64,000 bases of DNA from DASVWH01 sp036389715 (GTDB lineage: Bacteria > Acidobacteriota > Blastocatellia > Pyrinomonadales > Pyrinomonadaceae): NCBI GenBank assembly GCA_036389715.1, contig DASVWH010000107.1, positions 31,793-95,792 on the forward strand, given 5' to 3'. Under the pieces are notes generated by a model. That model was given only the letters and a program-made list of their open reading frames with translations, was not told where the DNA came from and made no database searches. Numbering within the stretch: the stretch's first letter is position 1; every line of letters starts with the position of its first letter. Positions 26,091 to 34,722 of the stretch are shown in pieces. Both the position numbers and the translations under genes were made by a program.

Positions 26091-29000
26091 ATGATCGGCC
26101 AGACTATCTCTCATTACCGGATACTCGACAAGCTCGGCGAGGGCGGGATGGGCGTCGTCTATTCTGCCGAAGACACACATCTCGGGCGCGTCGTCGCCGT
26201 CAAGTTTCTCTCCCCGGCGGCGACCGACGAGCATCACTTCAAGGCCCGTTTTCTGCGCGAGGCGCGCGCCGCCTCTTCGCTCAGCCATCCGAATATCGCG
26301 GTCATCTACGACTATGGCGAAACTCCCGACGGGCAGCCCTTCATCGTCATGGAGCTGGTCAAGGGCAGGCTCCTCAGCGACCTCCTCTACGAGAGCGAGC
26401 TGACGCTCCCGCGTGCCGTCGAGATCATCGAGGATGTCGCCAGGGCGCTCGGCGAAGCGCACCAGCTCGGCATCGTTCATCGTGACATTAAGCCGTCGAA
26501 CATCGCCATCAACGAGCGCGGCCAGGTCAAAGTGCTGGACTTCGGGCTGGCCAAGAACATAGACGAGGAGCGCGCCCAGGCCAGCCCGGACGCACGCACG
26601 CTCCTGGACACGCACACGCGCAGCGACATCGTCGTCGGCACGCCGCTCTATCTTTCGCCCGAGCAGGCGACCAACGCGCCGGTGGACGGGCGCAGCGACC
26701 TCTTCGCCCTCGGCTCCGTGCTCTACGAAGCAATCACGGGCCGCCCGGCATTCGCGGGCGCGAGCGTGATCGAGATCGGCGCGCAGGTGATTCACATTGA
26801 CCCGCCGCCGCCCTCGGCAATCAACCCGCGCGTCAGCGAGCAGTTGGACCGGGTGACGATGAAGGCGCTGGCCAAGAAGCCGGAGGCGCGTTATCAATCG
26901 GCGGCGGAGATGGCCGCGGAGCTGCACCGCGCGCGCGCCGCGCTCGGCGACGATGCGCAGCCCGTCAGGCGGCTCAAGGACATGCAGCGCCGCGCCGGTA
27001 ACCACAACGGCTCACGCGGGGCGGGCCGCTCAAGCGCGCTCACGAGCCTGACGGACACGCTGCGCCGCCCGCGCCTCTCGCTCGGCTTCGTGCTGCTCTC
27101 GGTGCTCGCGGCGGGGCTCGTCCTGTGGGGCGTCTTCTACTGGCTGAGGCCGGGGCTCTACAGGGCTTCGGCCGAATCGCAGGTCTGGTACGAGAAGGGA
27201 GTCGAGTCGCTGCATCACGGCGCTTACTATCAGGCCAGTAAGGAGTTAGAGCGAGCACTTGGCTTCGACGACAAATTTGCGATGGCGCACGCCCGCCTGG
27301 CCGAAGCCTGGCTGGAGATGGGTTATGTTGACAACGCGAAGGACGAGCTGTTGCGCGTCACAGGACTGGTCTCCGACAGGTCCGTGCTGGACAAGCCCGA
27401 CGCCCTCTACCTGCAAGCCGTCAACGCCCTCGTCTCAAACGATTTCCCGAGCGCCATCAAAGCCTACGAGGAGCTGGTGCGGCTCTCGCCCGAAGACCCG
27501 CAGGCTTACGTCGGTCTGGGGCGGGCTTACGAGAAGAACGACGAGATCGGGAAAGCGATTGAGAACTACCTGCAAGCGACCAACCGCGACCCGCAGAACG
27601 CGCTGGCGCTGCTGCGCCTCGGAGTCCTCTACGGGCGCAAGGAGAATGTGCTTGGAGCCGTCGCGGCCTTCGAGAAGGCCGAGGCCATCTACGGTCCTTC
27701 GAGTTACCAGGAGGGCGAGGCCAATGTGCTCTACGAGCGCGGCTATCTGTTCATCAACACCAGGCAGTTTGAGGACGCGCGCAGGGATTTGCAGCGGGCG
27801 CTCGACATGGCCAGCGCCAGCGGCAACGAGTCGCGCCAGATCAGCGCGCTGCTCCAGTTGAGCCGCCTGGCCCATACCGAAGGCGCGACCGACAAGGCAC
27901 AGCAGTACGCCAGCGCGGCCATCAACTTCGCGCAGCAGCGCGGCCTGAACGACCTGATCGCGCTCGGGCTCAACAATCTGGGCTACGCGCTCTTCGTCAA
28001 CGGCGATTATGCCGAGGCCGAAAAGAACTACAAGCAGGCGCTGGAGTTCTCGCGCAGGAGTAAGTCGCGCCACCGCGAGGCGCAGGTCCTGCTCGACCTC
28101 GGCGACCTCTACATCTCACAACTGCGAACCGACGAGGGGATGGCCTACGTCCAACAGGGGCTCTCATTTTTCGAGCAGGGCGGTTATCACTACGGGGTCT
28201 CCAGGTGCCTGACGCTGCTCGGGCGCGCCTATCGCCGCAAGGGCGATTACGAGGCCGCCCTGGAGATGTTCCGGCGCAGGCTCGGGCTGGCGGCCGAAGA
28301 GTCCAGCTACCAGGTGGCCTTCTCCTATGGCGAGATGGCCACGGTCTTCGCCGAGCAGGAGCGTTACACGGAGGCACGCGAACGCTACGAAGAGGCATAC
28401 AAGATTAACAAGCAGCTCAAGGATTGGCTGAACATAGCTTATAACCTGATGAATCGCGGCAACATCCTCTGGCGGCTCGGCGATTATTCGGGCGCGCGGG
28501 CATTTCTGGCCCAGGCCAATGAGCTGATCGGCCAGCACGGCGGCAGTTACAAGCAGGTCCTGGCCGAGGTCAGGCTGCGCCAGGCGGAAATTGCACTCAG
28601 CGAGCGTCGTTTCGCCGAAGCCAAGGCAAAGAGCCTGCAAGTCCTCGCATGGGCCGAAAAGAACTACATGGACATCAGCCTGCAAGCCAAGTACACGCTC
28701 GGACTGGCGCAGGCGCTCTCCGGCGAAGCGGTCGAGGGAAAGCAATCCTGCGCCGCGGCGCTCGACATGGCCCGCCGAGCGGGCGATTATGCCCTGCTGT
28801 CCAGGGCCCTGCTGGCCTATGCCGAGGCACTGCTTGTGAGCGGCGATGCGGAGGGCGCTGCGGCCAGCGCTCTGGAGGCGCGGGAGAGGTTCAACCGCGC
28901 GGGACAGCTTGAGTCCGAATGGCGCGCGGCGTTGATCGCGGCCCGCGCCAGCCGCCTCAAGAAGGACGAGCGCGCAGCTCAAGAACAAATGGCGCAAGCC

Positions 29001-29126
29001 GCCCGTATTCTTTCACAACTTCACGACAGATGGGGCTCGGAAGCCTTCAACCGCTATCTCACCAGGAAGGACATAGGGCAGTTCTACAAGCAGCTCGGCG
29101 GGACTTTCACCACCGCCGTCCGGTAA
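26091..29126 (+). CDS. Membrane Ser/Thr protein kinase with C-terminal TPR domain
   Basis: The 1011-residue Hanks-type kinase has its catalytic domain at about 9-270: LGEGGMGVVYSAED, VAVKFLS, HRDIKPSN at 130-137, DFGLAK and GTPLYLSPEQ. A basic linker and one membrane span (about 331-354) follow. The C-terminal 640 residues consist of roughly a dozen TPRs, for example AYVGLGRAYEKNDEIGKAIE and ALGLNNLGYALFVNGDYAEA, predicted to be outside the membrane. TPRs would serve as a protein or peptide binding sensor; the ligand is unknown. The short low-complexity gene 32 bases downstream is probably cotranscribed. Confidence 0.93.
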   Translation: MIGQTISHYRILDKLGEGGMGVVYSAEDTHLGRVVAVKFLSPAATDEHHFKARFLREARAASSLSHPNIAVIYDYGETPDGQPFIVMELVKGRLLSDLLYESELTLPRAVEIIEDVARALGEAHQLGIVHRDIKPSNIAINERGQVKVLDFGLAKNIDEERAQASPDARTLLDTHTRSDIVVGTPLYLSPEQATNAPVDGRSDLFALGSVLYEAITGRPAFAGASVIEIGAQVIHIDPPPPSAINPRVSEQLDRVTMKALAKKPEARYQSAAEMAAELHRARAALGDDAQPVRRLKDMQRRAGNHNGSRGAGRSSALTSLTDTLRRPRLSLGFVLLSVLAAGLVLWGVFYWLRPGLYRASAESQVWYEKGVESLHHGAYYQASKELERALGFDDKFAMAHARLAEAWLEMGYVDNAKDELLRVTGLVSDRSVLDKPDALYLQAVNALVSNDFPSAIKAYEELVRLSPEDPQAYVGLGRAYEKNDEIGKAIENYLQATNRDPQNALALLRLGVLYGRKENVLGAVAAFEKAEAIYGPSSYQEGEANVLYERGYLFINTRQFEDARRDLQRALDMASASGNESRQISALLQLSRLAHTEGATDKAQQYASAAINFAQQRGLNDLIALGLNNLGYALFVNGDYAEAEKNYKQALEFSRRSKSRHREAQVLLDLGDLYISQLRTDEGMAYVQQGLSFFEQGGYHYGVSRCLTLLGRAYRRKGDYEAALEMFRRRLGLAAEESSYQVAFSYGEMATVFAEQERYTEARERYEEAYKINKQLKDWLNIAYNLMNRGNILWRLGDYSGARAFLAQANELIGQHGGSYKQVLAEVRLRQAEIALSERRFAEAKAKSLQVLAWAEKNYMDISLQAKYTLGLAQALSGEAVEGKQSCAAALDMARRAGDYALLSRALLAYAEALLVSGDAEGAAASALEARERFNRAGQLESEWRAALIAARASRLKKDERAAQEQMAQAARILSQLHDRWGSEAFNRYLTRKDIGQFYKQLGGTFTTAVR

Positions 29127-29158
29127 CTCACACCCACATACAATAAGGAGACACTCGA

Positions 29159-29404
29159 ATGACCAGCGATCAAGACCCATACGGCGACCTCCCAACAGGC
29201 GGGGGCGATCCCACAGCCCCCGCCGATTCCTCTTCGGGAGAAGAGGCACCGCCGAGCTACCCGTCAACGGACGACCCCACGACAGATACTCCAACCGACC
29301 CCGGCACAACCGACAACTCGTCATCAACCGGGACGGGCGATCCCCCAACGGGAGGCGGCACTGCGCCAGGGACTGGCGACCCGCCGACCGGCGGCGGAAT
29401 CTGA
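29159..29404 (+). CDS. Short low-complexity Thr/Pro/Gly/Asp protein
   Basis: The 81-residue acidic product has AAGGAG eleven bases before its ATG and follows the kinase stop by 32 bases. It has no signal peptide or membrane segment. The motif PTGGG occurs three times (DLPTGGGDPT near the start, GDPPTGGG twice near the end), separated by a stretch rich in Thr, Ser, Asp and Pro. No aromatic residues beyond two Tyr and no Cys are present. Its high Ser/Thr content and position suggest a kinase substrate or partner, or a small precursor peptide; both are inference. No family is recognised. Confidence 0.7.
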   Translation: MTSDQDPYGDLPTGGGDPTAPADSSSGEEAPPSYPSTDDPTTDTPTDPGTTDNSSSTGTGDPPTGGGTAPGTGDPPTGGGI

Positions 29405-29577
29405 GCCTGTCAGACTAAGTCGGGGCGAAGTGCGGCTTTAAGCCTCGCCCGTATTCGCCATCTTTTGAATAGAGCGGCGCGCGTCCGGAGCAGTCCGGGT
29501 GAGATGAAGAAATATCCGGATGCGCGTCCGCAAAAACAGGCCGCCCGTGCCCGGCCAGCCTCGCACAATGGCGCGGG

Positions 29578-29601
29578 CTCTCAAGTCTTCAGACTTGAGA
29601 G
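29578..29601. repeat. Perfect 11-bp inverted repeat
   Basis: CTCTCAAGTCT at 29578-29588 and its exact complement at 29591-29601 are separated by two bases. There is no T-run on either side, so it is not a standard terminator. It lies in the 289-base gap between convergent genes; the rest of that gap holds nothing I can name. Confidence 0.75.
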
Positions 29602-29693
29602 GATGCCCGTAAACCTTCCCGCTCACTTCCCCTTTTGTCAGCCAAATCTTTTGTCGGCCAAAGCTCAGGCGGGACCTGACGCGAACACTACTT

Positions 29694-31448
29694 CTACGAG
29701 CCCTCTGACCGGCGCGTCTCTCGCAGGCCATCCGTTGCCTGCCGGTTTTTATAGAGGGCTGCGTAGCGGGCAAACCTCTGCGCCGGGCTCTCGTCGCAGT
29801 CTTCGGCGCGGGGCAGTTCCCTGCGGCTGCGCCGTTCGCTAAAGGCGGCTTCGGCCATGTTGGCGAGCCACCAGAAAGTGCCGCGCGCGCCGAAGTGTTC
29901 GCGCAGGCGCTGGAAAATGCGCGGGTAGAGGCGCGCGGTGCGGCCTAAAAGATTCTTGAGCGCGCTAAAGCTCATCCGATCCTGAAACAACTCGCGGCGC
30001 ACTCGCTCGTCGAGCGAGTGCAGCGCGGCCATCACGGCATTGAGCGTCTCGTTGACGGTCGAGGGCGCGCTGCGCGGCGTCGGGCGCAGGAACTCCGCGA
30101 GGCTCGACATTTGAGCCGCGCGCGGCTCGCCCGCGTTGATTTCAGAGAGCGCGGAGGCATCGAGCAGGTCGGCATTGAGCGCCAGTTCCGTCAAGTGCGT
30201 CAAGCGTTGCAGGTTGCGCGCGTAAACCCCGAAGCTGCAAAGCGTGAGCGGGCTGGAAAGCTCCCCGGCCGCGCCCGCTACGAGCACACGGTCGGCGGCC
30301 CTGCGCGTTCGTCCCTTCCAGCCGTGCCAGGCAAAGCCCGGGATGTAGCCGAAGACGGGCTTGACCACGCGCCACTGCGCGCCCGCCCGCTTGTAGCGCG
30401 GGAGCTGCTCGAAGTAGTGCTCAAAGAGCGCGAGCAGCGATTTATCGGCGGGCGAATCCACCGCGTCATAAAAGAAGAGGGAGGTGGTGTACTCGTCGCG
30501 GCGGGGGCTGCCCGCGAGGCCCTCCCAGATCAACTGGCGATGGTCGCGCGCGTCTTCGTTGCTGACCAGAATCTCGCCGACGCTGAAATCAACCTGGTCC
30601 GGCTCCCCGCCGCGCACGAGCCCGCGCGAGACCGTCCCGACGCTCGGCCAGACGTGCGTCATCGTGCGCCCGTCGTCCAGTTGCCTGGCGACGGCCGAGC
30701 TGGTCCCCATCGTGTCAACGAAGAGGCGCGCGGCAAACAGCCTGCGTCTCCGCGCGCGCACATCCTCGACCTCCACCAGCACGCGCTCCGGCCGGACGTA
30801 AGCCCTGACGAAGCGCAGGCCCTCCATCAGTGCCGAGCCGTTCGCGCGCGCGCGCAGCTTTGAAGCGGCCAGCGCCAGCAGCCTGTCGGCCTCGATGGCA
30901 ACGTCGAGCACGCCCTCCATCCAGAGGGGCGGCGATTTGACGCGAGACGCGGCGTCGTGAAATTTGACGAAGCCGGAGCGATAACGATTGAGGACCGCCG
31001 CTTCGATCTCGTCGCGGGTAAAGAGTTCGACGCCTGCCAGTTCCCGCAGCTCTTCGTCGGAGATATTCCAGTCGCGGTCGGTGCGGCCGATGCTCCCGGC
31101 GTCGAAGACCATCACGCGCCGGTCGTAGCGGCAGGCCATCACGGCCCCGTGCAGCAAGCCCATCACGCCGCCCGCGTAAATCACCTCGAACTCGGCTTCG
31201 ACGGGCAGGCCCGCGGGCGGCGCTGTCCACACGATGGCTTCCCCGGCCTGCTCGCCGCGCACGAGCCGCTGTTCCCAGCCCCTGTCCAGTTCCCAGAGGC
31301 GGTCGAGCAGCGCTTCACGGTTCGGGAGCGCGCCAAAGCTCGCCACCGTCAACGGATAGCGTTTGCGAAAATCGCTGAGATCGGGCGCGCCGTGCGGTCT
31401 GCGCGGCTTCGCCAAAACAGAGCCCATAAGAAAAGAGAAGTCTGCCAA
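29694..31448 (-). CDS. CruA/CruP-like flavoprotein (lycopene-cyclase family)
   Basis: The 584-residue predicted FAD protein resembles the CruA/CruP branch of lycopene cyclases. Evidence is the Rossmann-type block VIYAGGVMGLLHGAVMA, the following TDRDWNISDEELRELAGVEL and FTRDEIEAAV (CruA/P proteins have a very similar WNIS-x-x-EL segment), then LFVDTMGTSSAVARQL and VFGYIPGF. CruA makes gamma- or beta-carotene by cyclising lycopene; CruP is linked to oxidative-stress control in phototrophs. No carotenoid gene is nearby, so the substrate is open. The start is TTG 31448 or ATG 31427, neither with a good ribosome site. A remote geranylgeranyl-reductase-like role is also possible. Confidence 0.65.
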   Translation of the reverse strand: MADFSFLMGSVLAKPRRPHGAPDLSDFRKRYPLTVASFGALPNREALLDRLWELDRGWEQRLVRGEQAGEAIVWTAPPAGLPVEAEFEVIYAGGVMGLLHGAVMACRYDRRVMVFDAGSIGRTDRDWNISDEELRELAGVELFTRDEIEAAVLNRYRSGFVKFHDAASRVKSPPLWMEGVLDVAIEADRLLALAASKLRARANGSALMEGLRFVRAYVRPERVLVEVEDVRARRRRLFAARLFVDTMGTSSAVARQLDDGRTMTHVWPSVGTVSRGLVRGGEPDQVDFSVGEILVSNEDARDHRQLIWEGLAGSPRRDEYTTSLFFYDAVDSPADKSLLALFEHYFEQLPRYKRAGAQWRVVKPVFGYIPGFAWHGWKGRTRRAADRVLVAGAAGELSSPLTLCSFGVYARNLQRLTHLTELALNADLLDASALSEINAGEPRAAQMSSLAEFLRPTPRSAPSTVNETLNAVMAALHSLDERVRRELFQDRMSFSALKNLLGRTARLYPRIFQRLREHFGARGTFWWLANMAEAAFSERRSRRELPRAEDCDESPAQRFARYAALYKNRQATDGLRETRRSEGS

Positions 31449-31581
31449 CCATGTCGAGCTTCCGGCCCGACAGGGAGACTTTCAAACCGTGAACGAAGAG
31501 AGCGAATGTACTTTTATGCGAGTGTAACTGATGCGCACTCCGCCCGTCCAGAAAAGCAGGCGAAGAGATTTAATCACCGAT

Positions 31582-31682
31582 TCATTTACTCATTTAGTCA
31601 TTTACTCATTTAACAATTCACCGGGCGGTTCGATGAATCAATCTCTCGATGAATCAATGAATCAATGAATCAATGATTGAAT
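31582..31682. repeat. Octamer repeat element with inverted arms (copy 1)
   Basis: The left arm is four tandem octamers of the form TCATTTAS (31582-31613). The conserved core follows: CATTTAACAATTCA at 31607-31620, seven variable bases, then GTTCGATGAATCAAT at 31628-31642. The right arm is GAATCAAT repeated three times (31651-31674) plus a variant. The arms are roughly inverted versions of one another. The same core and arm types recur, in opposite orientation, at 49057-49190. Confidence 0.85.
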
Positions 31683-31686
31683 CTCT

Positions 31687-31962
31687 TCAGGCTCTGCGGC
31701 GTGTGAGCAGGCTGATGACGGCGACGAAGAGGGCCGAGCCGATGATGGACCAGATGATGGGAAATCTCCGCCCCGCGATGTCAAAGGCGAACAGCTCCGG
31801 CAGTTGCAGGGCGCGCGCGAGCCAGATTCCGATGATCGCGCCGATGAAGCCGAGCGCGATGGAGACCAGGCAGCCGCCGCGCGAGTAGCCGACGATGGCC
31901 TGGCCCAGCGACCCGCACACCCCGGCCACTAGAAGCAGTATCAGGAAATCAACCCATCCCAT
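31687..31962 (-). CDS. GlsB/YeaQ/YmgE family small membrane protein
   Basis: The 91-residue transglycosylase-associated (PF04226-like) protein has three hydrophobic segments: an N-terminal helix (FLILLLVAGVCGSLGQAIVG), a Gly-rich middle (LVSIALGFIGAIIGIWLARA) and a C-terminal helix before RRRA. Such proteins are stress-linked inner-membrane proteins of unclear biochemical function. The ATG has AAGGGG seven bases upstream. The octamer element lies immediately beyond its stop. It may share a transcript with the DUF1326 gene that ends 15 bases upstream of its start. Confidence 0.85.
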   Translation of the reverse strand: MGWVDFLILLLVAGVCGSLGQAIVGYSRGGCLVSIALGFIGAIIGIWLARALQLPELFAFDIAGRRFPIIWSIIGSALFVAVISLLTRRRA

Positions 31963-31977
31963 CAGAACACCCCTTTC

Positions 31978-32865
31978 TTACTCTTTATGGCAGCTCTCTT
32001 GGCCTTTGCCGGTCTGCGCCGTTTCGTTGGCGCAAGCGCCGCAGTTCCAGCGAGCGGGGCCGCCAAACTCCATCTTGTCCGTATAGTCGAACTCGCCCTG
32101 GTTGCTGTTCGTGCCCTTCGTCTCGACGACGTTTGACCCGATTCGCGCGCGATAGCTGCGCGTCTTGGCCTTGATGGCGTCGCGGATGCGCCAGGTCGTG
32201 TTATTACGCACGATGACGGGCTCCGATTTGTCCATTCCCATCAAGTAATCGGCGGCGAATTCGCCGACGCCCTCGACCTTCAGATGATTGCTGCGCTCGT
32301 CGTATGACTGTTCGACGGCCGTGTAGCGAACGAGGGGCATCATCTCCCTGGCCTTGGCTTCGGACTCTTCGACCGGCACGCGCTGGATGACGCGGGCGGC
32401 GATGATGCGAAGCGCCGCCCGCTGGCGCTCGTCGGCACGCTCGTCTATGAAAATGTAGCGCCCCGCCTTGAGATCGGCGGAGCCGAAATGCAGGCCGTCG
32501 AGCGGCACTTCGCCGAAGTTCCCCCGGCGAATGTCGTAGGAATAGAAAGGGTAACAGTAGGAATGAGGCGACGGCCCCTCGCCGAAGTTGCAACTGCACG
32601 GCACGGAGCAGGTACAAGCCTCCGTCAGCGCCCCGCTAATGTGCCAGGAGTTCGGGCTGGCGGCTCCCGGCGGCGGCTCGGGGTCAGCGACAGCGGCCCT
32701 TCGAGCATCGCCGGTGGGCTCTGTTGACCTGTGCGCGATGATGAAGTAAGCGCTGATGCCGAGCGCACAGATGGCGAGCAGTATCAACAGCAGCAGGCGG
32801 CTGAAGCGACGGCCAGGCCCGCGCCCGGCGGGCGGCGCGTCCGCGTAAACTTCCTTGGAACTCAA
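31978..32865 (-). CDS. DUF1326 protein with N-terminal membrane anchor
   Basis: The 295-residue product has an N-terminal membrane anchor (about 22-44, LLLLILLAICALGISAYFII) and a DUF1326 domain starting ISGALTEACTCSVPCSCNFG. The C-x-C-x3-C-x-C cluster is conserved in the family and may bind metal. A second pair, WNCGACANETA, lies at the C-terminus with a His before the end. Function in the family is unknown. The start is TTG 32865, supported by AGGAG nine bases upstream. Confidence 0.85.
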   Translation of the reverse strand: MSSKEVYADAPPAGRGPGRRFSRLLLLILLAICALGISAYFIIAHRSTEPTGDARRAAVADPEPPPGAASPNSWHISGALTEACTCSVPCSCNFGEGPSPHSYCYPFYSYDIRRGNFGEVPLDGLHFGSADLKAGRYIFIDERADERQRAALRIIAARVIQRVPVEESEAKAREMMPLVRYTAVEQSYDERSNHLKVEGVGEFAADYLMGMDKSEPVIVRNNTTWRIRDAIKAKTRSYRARIGSNVVETKGTNSNQGEFDYTDKMEFGGPARWNCGACANETAQTGKGQESCHKE

Positions 32866-33054
32866 GACCAGGTACTCCTGCTAAATCCAACCGACAGGGA
32901 ACAGTTTATGACTCGGCACGACCGGCAGCAAACGACTGCCTGCCGCTCGTAGTGTCGCGCGAAAATTCAAGACAGGCAAGCGCAGCAGATAAGGCGATTG
33001 CCAGCCGCCGGGGATGAGCCGCCGGGGATGATTCGCCGCCGCGGTGCTGTCCGT

Positions 33055-34380
33055 TCAGCGTCCGAGGTCGTCGCGCATCACCTCGCCACCCTTCATCACG
33101 AAGCGCACGCGTTCAAGCTCCGTCACGTCGCGCAACGGGTCGCCCGCGACCGCCACGATGTCTGCGTACTTTCCGGGCTCAATCGCGCCCATGTCGTCGG
33201 GCCTTTCCAGCATCTCGGCGGCGACGATAGTGGCGGACTGAATCGCCTGCATCGGCGTCATCCCGTAGCGCACCATGTAGCCGAACTCCTTGGCCGCGTT
33301 CTCCGTCCAGGCGAAGCCGCCCGCGTCCGTCCCGAAAGCGATCTTGACGCCCTTGCGAACAGCCACGCCGAAGGCTTTGGCCTCAAGGTCGCGCATCGAG
33401 AGCCAGATGGGAGCGCCCGCGGCCGCGCGCCCTTCGGCCACGTAGACGCCGACGTAGATGGTCGGACACCAGTACGCCCCCTGCCTGACCATCCTGTCCA
33501 TCAGCTCTTCGTCGAGCCCGTAGCCGTGCTCGATGGAATCAGCGCCCGCCTTGAGCGCCGCGTCAATGCCGTCGCGCCCCATCGCGTGCGCCGCGACGCG
33601 ACGCCCCAGCCGGTGCGCTTCCGTGACCATCGCCCGCATCTCTTCGTCCGTGAAGTTGACCCAGGAACGGAGCGCGCCGTCTTTCATGAAGTAACGGCGG
33701 TCGGCGTAGAACTTGATCCAGTCCGCGCCGTACTTGACCTGTTCGCGGACGGCGCGACGGATGTCGTCCGGGCCGTCAACGATCTGCACGCCTTCGGGCA
33801 TCTTCAATTCCCAGGAATAGCCCGAGAGCGGGTACATGCCCGTCGCCGAGAAGGCGCGCGTCGAGACGAACATTCGCGGCCCCGGAATAACGCCGCGCGC
33901 GATCGCCGTCTTCACGTCCACGTCCGCGTACATCGCGCCTTCCGTTTCCAGGTCGCGCAGCGCCGTGAAGCCGTTCATCAGGGCCAGCTTGGCCGCGACC
34001 GTGGCGCGGATGGTGCGATACGGGATGGACTCCTTGAGCAACTGCTCGTCGTAGTCGGCGGCCGTGATGTCGCCTTGCAGCAGGACGTGCGTGTGACAGT
34101 CCGAAAGGCCGGGCAGGACGGTCGCGCGCGAGAGGTCAATCAGGCGCGCGGAGGCCGGAGCGCGCCCGCGTATCTCGCCCCACGCGCCGACGGCCTTGAT
34201 GCGGTCGCCTTCGATCAGAATGCCCTGGTTCTCAAGCACGCGCCCCCCGCGCACGTCTACCAGGCGGCCCGCCCTGACCAGCACGGCCGGTTTAACTGCT
34301 GCGCCAGCACCCCTTTGCGCCCAGGCCAGGCTCTGCCAGAGCGAGCAGACGAGGAGCACTGCAACCAGCTTTCTCTTCAT
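33055..34380 (-). CDS. Secreted amidohydrolase (imidazolonepropionase/prolidase-like)
   Basis: The 441-residue metal-dependent hydrolase has a signal peptide (LVAVLLVCSLWQSLAWAQ). The TIM-barrel motifs are DCHTHV (first metal His pair), KFYADR, the VAAHAMGRDGI His, SIEHGYGLDEELM and the catalytic Asp in AFGTDAGGFAWTENA. C-terminal GAIEPGKYADIVAVAGDPL closes the beta-sandwich. Relatives include secreted Xaa-Pro or Xaa-Arg dipeptidases and lactone or amide hydrolases; the substrate cannot be told. GGAGG lies seven bases before the ATG. It is a single gene. Confidence 0.9.
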   Translation of the reverse strand: MKRKLVAVLLVCSLWQSLAWAQRGAGAAVKPAVLVRAGRLVDVRGGRVLENQGILIEGDRIKAVGAWGEIRGRAPASARLIDLSRATVLPGLSDCHTHVLLQGDITAADYDEQLLKESIPYRTIRATVAAKLALMNGFTALRDLETEGAMYADVDVKTAIARGVIPGPRMFVSTRAFSATGMYPLSGYSWELKMPEGVQIVDGPDDIRRAVREQVKYGADWIKFYADRRYFMKDGALRSWVNFTDEEMRAMVTEAHRLGRRVAAHAMGRDGIDAALKAGADSIEHGYGLDEELMDRMVRQGAYWCPTIYVGVYVAEGRAAAGAPIWLSMRDLEAKAFGVAVRKGVKIAFGTDAGGFAWTENAAKEFGYMVRYGMTPMQAIQSATIVAAEMLERPDDMGAIEPGKYADIVAVAGDPLRDVTELERVRFVMKGGEVMRDDLGR

Positions 34381-34456
34381 ATTCGACCTCCCTTGCTGTT
34401 TAACAACGCCGAAATTAGGTCTTTCAAATTCATTTCAGTAATCGTATAATCAGCCT

Positions 34457-34555
34457 GTGACCGGACGGAGAAGTCCTCCGACAGTCACGGCCCCAAGACG
34501 GTGACAGCGACCGTTTCCTTACCTGATAAAGCGGCGAAAACCGGGAGCCGCAAAG
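34457..34555 (+). ncRNA. Candidate structured 5' leader (three consecutive hairpins)
   Basis: GTGAC (34457-34461) pairs with GTCAC (34484-34488) enclosing CGGAG/CTCCG (34466-34470, 34476-34480). ACGGT/ACCGT pairs at 34498-34502 and 34510-34514. GCGGC/GCCGC pairs at 34531-34535 and 34547-34551 and is followed by AAAG. The region lies about 170 bases before the secreted-protein ATG at 34723, in a 342-base gap otherwise without a gene. No known riboswitch class is matched convincingly. Confidence 0.3.
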
Positions 34556-34722
34556 TCTTTCAAATCAATCCCAGAGCTGGCCTTCGGCGGGCGAAAATGG
34601 CCCTCCGAGCGCCCCACTTTGGAGACAACTATTGGTCAGACCGGAACATCAGAATAAGCTGAACGACACCCCCGGCCAATTAATTCCAGCTTAACCGAGG
34701 CAAGAGGAGCAAGATTAAAAAC

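Noticed and set aside
34523..34560. Cyclic-di-GMP (GEMM) riboswitch
   Set aside because: Only short pieces match; the required helix between the two conserved strands is missing.
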